Origin: Diplolepis rosae
Taxonomy: Eukaryota > Arthropoda > Insecta > Hymenoptera > Diplolepididae
Length of the DNA stretch: 64,000 nt
Assembly: GCA_030998225.1 (NCBI GenBank)
Contig: JAPYXD010000450.1
Span: forward strand, 496,001 to 560,000
Direction: 5' to 3'
Shown here: positions 55,101 through 62,500 of the stretch, one piece after another
How the letters are laid out: each line of letters opens with the position of its first letter
Numbering within the stretch: the stretch's first letter is position 1
Notes under the pieces: generated by a model
Seen by the model: the letters and a program-made list of their open reading frames with translations, nothing else
What the model was told of the DNA's origin: nothing
Database searches by the model: none
Program-made: the position numbers and the translations under genes

Positions 55101-58100
55101 TGAATTAATCCTCTCAAAGTTACTAAATTTGTTTTTTATTCCAAATGAAATAAGCATTTCAAATCACTTAAGGCTCTATTGCCCTTAAGGAAAGCATTCT
55201 TAATTTCCATAAATAATCGTTCTGAAGTATTATAGAAATTGTTATTTATTAAATTCGTGAGATACATTTCAGTAAAAAATATATTCATAACGATTTTTTT
55301 CAATGTTTAACGCCGATAAATGTTTGACGTAATTGATGCGAATGATTCCGTGCTCATCAACTTGTCATATTTTCGAATATGCGGTATGAAAATTGATGAA
55401 AATCGGTGTAAATATACATTAAAGAATAACAATCAACTTCCCCATCAAATTTTTAGTGCAGCTGAAGGGTTTCCTAATGTTTCTTGAACGTAAAGATACA
55501 CGAACATGTGCGAGAGTATCACGCGGCGATTGCATACGTTCAGCGGCACTCGGGCAAGCGGAAGGCGTTATTCGATGCGGCCTTTCAAGTTTAGCCGGAT
55601 GTGGCTGTTTAACGAACTCGTCTTTATTTTTTGTATTCGGATAAAGTATGATAAAGCTCAATCCAATCCTATGATTTTATCGAGAGTTATTGTGTCTGCA
55701 GACGCCAGACAGGTGACAAATAAACAGACACTTTCGTAAAAACCGATTCGGCACGAAAATTTTGATCATGTTTATCGGTTCAGTTTTTAAAAAAGACAAT
55801 TATTAATACTCACCAATTTTCTGTAGGTAGTCCGCTCAGGCAACGCATTTGAAAAGTGACTCGCGTAAAGAAATGAAAGATTCTTCGCAAAAATGGTATA
55901 ATTTTACTTTTGTTCATTCAATTTTATGAACAAAATTGTTATCATGTTTTGACAACTGATAATGACAATTTACAACTTCTATGAGTGCTTGAGATCAAAT
56001 ATAAGCAATTTTAGTCCAAAAATTTTTTTTTCGTTTATCAAACCACTCCATTGTTTATTTCTTGACTTAATTTGTTTATAATAATTATGTTAAATCTTAG
56101 TCAATTTATTTGTATCCTAGGAGTACCCCACGTGGATTCAAGACGTTTTGTTGTTTTTGAAAATCTCACAGATCTCTTACATTTATTTAATTGTGAGTTC
56201 AAAAAAAAATTTGTAAATCGGATGAAAACTGAAGGCTGTAAACAATCACACGAGTATAATAAATGTTTTTCCGTGTTATACACGATTTTTTTCCTACCAG
56301 GAGGTCTAAGAATGGATTTTTATCATACCTCCATCATAATTGCGAGGTTTGCGTCGGTAGGCGATCCACGAAGCAGCGTTTCTTAGCCTAGGCTTGAAAT
56401 TCTTTGCATAGTATCCTAGGGCATTAAAGTAGGGGAAGTACGGTAATCTGATTGGCCAACGAGTGGCTTTACTACTCTTACGGCCGCAGTTCATTTACAT
56501 TATCGGAACACCGTGGCGCTACACTCGCACATATGACTTCAGGTGTGATAAAAAATAATGTATGATACACGACCTCTAAGCAGCATTTTTCGAACGAGTT
56601 TGAATTTGCAGTACTCGCCGCCGTCTCCAGGTTGTATTGCAAATTCATACATGTCCAAAAAACTGTCGCTTAGGGTCCTTGTGTCACAAATTACTATTGT
56701 TTGTCCCGCAGGGGGCAATAAAATGCACTTTATGATCCTCTAGTAGAAAAATTCCTTTTTTGGACCAATGTGCGAAGTCGTGTATATCTCGTGAAGACAC
56801 GCTTTAATTTTGTTAACCACTGAGTCGAGATTCAAAGAATAGAATCAGTTTTTGCTTGCCTTATTATATATTATTACTCATATATAATATAGGTCAAAAA
56901 AGTATGAAATACACACACAAACATACACACACACATGTATAAATTATGTTATAAAATAACTCAGGATAATAAATGCACTCCAGCAAACCAAACCTTTGCA
57001 GAAAGCAACGATATTCCAAAAGATTGCAACCCATCTCCCTGTGGACCAAACGCGCAATGTAATGCTGGGGCGTGCACATGTTTACCCGAATATTATGGAG
57101 ACCCATATAGGATGTGTCGTCCTGAATGTATTCTCAACACAGATTGTACTTCTAATAAAGCATGTGTTTATAATAAATGTATTGATCCGTGCCACGGTAC
57201 GTGTGGTCAAAATGCTCAATGCATGGTATATAATCATATACCAATGTGCAATTGCCCACCAGGGATGTCAGGAAATGCATTTATATTGTGTTCAGTACAA
57301 AGAGGTGTGTAAAAAATTTGAATTCAAATTAATCCTAATTTTGCTTTAATTATTATGCACATATTTCATTCTAAAAAATGTAATAAAATTCAATTTCAAT
57401 CTTCTTATAGAGTCCATATCAGGAAATCCTTGCAATAGTTCACTATGTGGTTCCAATAGTCAATGTAGAATCGTAAATGAACAGCCTGTTTGCTCCTGCG
57501 TGCCAGGTTATTTAGGAAGACCGCCTACTTGTAGACCTGAATGTATTCTTAGTTCCGATTGCTCACTTGACCTTGCATGCAGTAACCAAAAATGTATCAA
57601 TCCCTGTACCGGCTCTTGTGGTATTAAAACTCAATGTCAAGTTATAAATCACAATCCGATATGTAGCTGTCTACCAGGAAACACCGGTGATCCATTTGTC
57701 CAGTGTTACCCCATCAGTAAGAAGAATTTTTTAGCTTCAGCGAAAGTAATTAGTATCCTTAAACGAATAAACGGTCATTGAACAAAATTCGTTTCTGCAA
57801 TACTGATCTTCCGAGCTTGAACTCTAATTATTTTTTTAATGTTAAGAAGACTGAACTCGACTCATAAAAATTCTTTTAGTATCACATTCACCTGTAGATC
57901 GAGGAACCCCATGTCAACCATCACCCTGTGGTTCCAACTCTCAATGTCAAGAAATAAACAATTCACCTTCATGCTCCTGTCTTCCAGAATTTTTAGGTTC
58001 GCCTCCGAATTGTAGACCCGAATGTATTAGTAATAATGAATGTCCTAGCTATCAAGCTTGTACAAACCGAAAGTGCACAGACCCTTGCATTGGATCTTGT

Positions 58101-59458
58101 GGGTCAAACACCGAATGTCGTGTAGTGAGCCATACGCCGATGTGTGTTTGTAAACCTGGATATACTGGAGATCCCTTTACAGAGTGTATTATTGAGCAAC
58201 GTAAGAACAATTTCCCTCTATTAGTCAAACATAATTATGAACTTCTCATCGTAAATAGCATTATATTAACAGCTATCATCATTGAAAATCGAACACCATG
58301 TATACCATCCCCCTGTGGTTCTAATGCTGTCTGTAAAGAACAAAATGGTGCTGGATCATGCACTTGCTTGTCAGAATATATAGGAAATCCCTATGAAGGA
58401 TGCCGACCTGAGTGTACCGTGAATTCAGATTGTATATCAAGTTTAGCCTGTATAAGATCTAAATGTCAAAATCCATGTCCCGGAACTTGCGGATCCAATA
58501 CTGAATGTCAAGTTATAAACCACATTCCAATGTGCACCTGCGTTTCAGGTTATACTGGTGATCCATTCCGTTATTGCAGTCTAATTCGAAAGCCTGGTAA
58601 TTGCATAAAGTAAAGCTTACATTTAAATACTAATTTTATGCCATACATACAATTTGATTTTTTTTCTAGCCCTAGTAGAGAAGATAGATCCATGTACTTG
58701 GTCTCCTTGTGGTATTTACAGTCAGTGTAGAAATATAAATGAACAAGCAGTTTGTTCGTGTTTACCAGGTTTCATAGGAAGTCCACCTGGATGTCGACCC
58801 GAATGCGTTGTTAGCACTGAATGCTCTTCAGATAAAGCCTGTATAAATAAAAAATGTGCAAATCCATGTCCAGCTTCCTGTGGCTTAAACACAAACTGTA
58901 GAGTTATAAATCATAGCCCTATTTGTACCTGCAAAGATGGATTTACTGGGGACCCTCTTACGAGATGTTTTTTGCTACCACGTAAGAAATTTCTGCCTTC
59001 ATACTATGTTCGTTTGAAATGTAACATATTTAAATGATTTCTGTAGGAAATTCTTTAATTGTCTTCCCTTACAGAACCAATGCAAGACCTAATTGTTGTT
59101 CAAAATCCTTGCGTACCTTCTCCATGTGGACCATACTCAGAATGTCGTGAAACAAATAATATACCATCTTGCTCGTGTTCACCATCGCGCATTGGATCTC
59201 CACCGTATTGCAGACCGGAATGTACAATTAACTCAGATTGCCCAAGTAATCATGCTTGCATAAACGAAAAATGTCGAGATCCGTGTCCAGGTTTATGTGG
59301 ATTGTCAGCTCAATGTTCAGTTCTTAACCATGTTCCATCTTGCACTTGCATTAGTGGTTTTACTGGAGATCCTTTTGCTAATTGTTTCCCGAAACCAACA
59401 CTACGTAAGGGCTTAGTTTTTATTTTCTGCACCCCCCCCCCCACTCCCCTCTCCCTCC

Positions 59459-59503
<45 letters not shown>

Positions 59504-62500
59504 CAAGATACTGAAGTCAAAAGTTATTTTCTTTAGCGAAGGAACTTATTACGTCAGACCTTTGTAATTCAACCCCGTGTGGTGCAAATGCTCTATGCAA
59601 CAACGGCATTTGTACTTGTCAAGCGGAGTATACTGGAGATCCTTACATTGGTTGTCGACCGGAATGTGTTCTCAATTCAGACTGTTCTCTAGACAGAGCT
59701 TGTTTACAAAGCAAGTGCATAGATCCATGCTCTGGAACTTGTGGGTCTAATGCACAATGTACCGTATATGATCATGTTCCAATGTGTACCTGTCCACTGG
59801 GTATGACAGGCAACGCTTTTTTGTTGTGCACTCCTCAAAGTGGTATGTTAATTTTAAATTTAAAAATAGATTTTACGTTTAATTTTACTTGAATTTAAAC
59901 AAGAAATTAAAACAGGGAACTGAAATTCCAATTGACTTCTTGTCCACCTGTAATGCTTATCCATTAAAATAAATTCTCAGTTTCAATTTGCATTTGAAAT
60001 TATACAGTATAACTTAGTTCATTTCAACATGCCTAAATAAACCCTAGAACAGGAGTATCATACTATAAGGCATTGAACCACAGATAAGAGCATCATATTT
60101 GATAAATGAAGGGTTGACGGTCAAAAGGGGCTAACACACATTCGAAAAAGTTTTCAGGAAAACGGGAAATTCTTTGTATTTTGCAATTATATAAAATTTT
60201 ATAAACGCGGCTATTGAAACTGGTAGACAAGAATCAAGTTTATACTCTGTCAAGCTTTTAGATCGTTTTATGTAAATTTGAGAAATCTACAGGGGGGAGA
60301 GGGATTTAAAATTTAAAATGATAAATTTTTGCGGAGTCACTTTTTCCTCTCAGAAATGAAAATTTTTCATCACGGACATTTTTTTATACGATGCGTATTT
60401 CTTTAGATATTTTGATAGCTGAAGATTTTTTTATACTATATTACCTAATAAATTCAGAACGCAAAGCACCGTCTGCATGTCAAACGTATTAACACACTAA
60501 TCAAAAAATATACAATTTGAAGTAAAATTATTCTCCACAATTAGTTTCTTTGGACCGTTGGCTCTATTTTACATTCACTGAATAGACTTTGACAAGTATC
60601 CTTTGTTCAAACATACGAAATACGGTGACGGAATTTGATTTTTCATAAGACTCTGTATAAGGTCAGCCCCTTTAACCGCCGGGCACCTCTTGGGATAGCT
60701 CTAGAACCAACTTTGATAAGTTTTTATATATTGATATTTCTAAACGAGTCGATGTAGGAAATTGATTAAAGTTTCCAAAATTTCGCAAAATCAAACGAAT
60801 TTTTCAAAAAGACACATTTGAATATTGAATAAAAAATATTTTATCTATATACAGTTCGCTCACGAACTTTTTCTATCGTTGTAGAGTTGAAATGAAGCCA
60901 AAAAAGAGAAACCAGTTCATTATAATAAAATCATTATTACATTTTTTCTCTATTTTTGCACGTTAAAAATATAGATCCAGTGACAATCGATCCATGCAAT
61001 CCATCGCCGTGTGGACCAAACAGTCGATGCAGATCTGTCAATAGACAAGCAGTTTGTACTTGCGTAAAGACCTACATAGGAAATCCGCCTTCATGCAGGC
61101 CAGAGTGTATTATTAATTCAGATTGCCCTAGAAATAAAGCATGTAGCAACCAAAGATGTATTGATCCCTGTGCAGGATCTTGTGGCCTGCGTGCAATATG
61201 CCAAGTTGTAAATCACAATCCTTTCTGCAGTTGTCCCACAGGATTCTCTGGTTCTCCGTTCACAGTATGCGACGTAATAAGTAAGAACATGCAATAAATT
61301 TGCCACTCTAAATTGAATTCTTTCATGGTAGAGATTAAAAAATTTCCAATGAATCATTCTTTACAGCTGAGAGACCAGTTTTAAATCCGTGTCAACCATC
61401 TCCTTGTGGACCAAATGCCCAATGCAATATTATAAATGATTCCCCTTCATGTGCCTGTTTGTCAGGATTTTTAGGTTCCCCACCAAATTGTAGACCGGAA
61501 TGTATTAGTAACAGTGAATGTCCGAGTCAGCAAGCCTGTATAAATCAAAAGTGTAAAGATCCTTGTCCAGGATCTTGTGGTCCTAACGTTGAATGTCGGG
61601 TAGTGAGTCACTCTATTATGTGCATTTGTCCTATTGGTTATATCGGTGATCCGTTTACACGGTGTTCACTTCAAAAACGTAAGTCAAACTTTCCCATCTT
61701 ATGATGATACCTACCTTATCCTACATGACTAATTCGAATTATATTCTTTAGAAGCTCTCAACGAAATTATTACTCCTTGCACACCATCGCCTTGTGGTAT
61801 AAATGCGATTTGCAAAAGGCAAGGTAATGTAGGATCGTGTTCATGTTTACAAGATTACTTGGGAAGTCCTTATGAAGGATGTCGTCCAGAATGTACCATA
61901 AATTCTGACTGTCCCTCCAGTTTAGCATGTATTCGTTCAAAATGTCAGAATCCGTGTCCTGGAACTTGCGGACAGAATGCTGATTGCTATGTCGTAAATC
62001 ATCTGCCACAATGTGCCTGCCACACTGGATTTTCAGGAGATCCATTCCGCTTCTGCAGTCTTAATTCTCAACCTGGTAATTATACCTGAATAATTATTAG
62101 ATAAAAAAAACAAAAACATCTTATTTACGTCATAATTGTTTAGCAGTGCGATATTAAAATATAGAAAAGAATTAATAAAATTCCTGTCTTTATAATAATA
62201 CAGTGATACAAGAAGATCTTGTTGATCCATGTATTCCTTCGCCATGCGGTCCAAATAGTCTTTGTCGAATTGTTAACGGACAAGCTGTATGTACTTGTAA
62301 ACCAGAGTACACTGGACCCCCTCCATATTGCCGCCCAGAATGTACCTTAAGTGCAGAATGTCCGATAAACAGAGCATGCATAAACCAGAAATGTGAAAAC
62401 CCTTGTCCCAGTCCATGTGGAAGAAATACTATTTGTGTCGTGATAAATCACAGTCCTATTTGCACATGTCAAAATGGGTACACTGGAGATCCGCTTATTA

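Noticed and set aside
55419..55661. Minus-strand open frame of 80 codons
   Set aside because: No recognisable domain; overlaps the duplicated 139-bp piece, and an equally long frame exists on the plus strand.
59461..59500. CRISPR-like or structured repeat
   Set aside because: Simple AT microsatellite.
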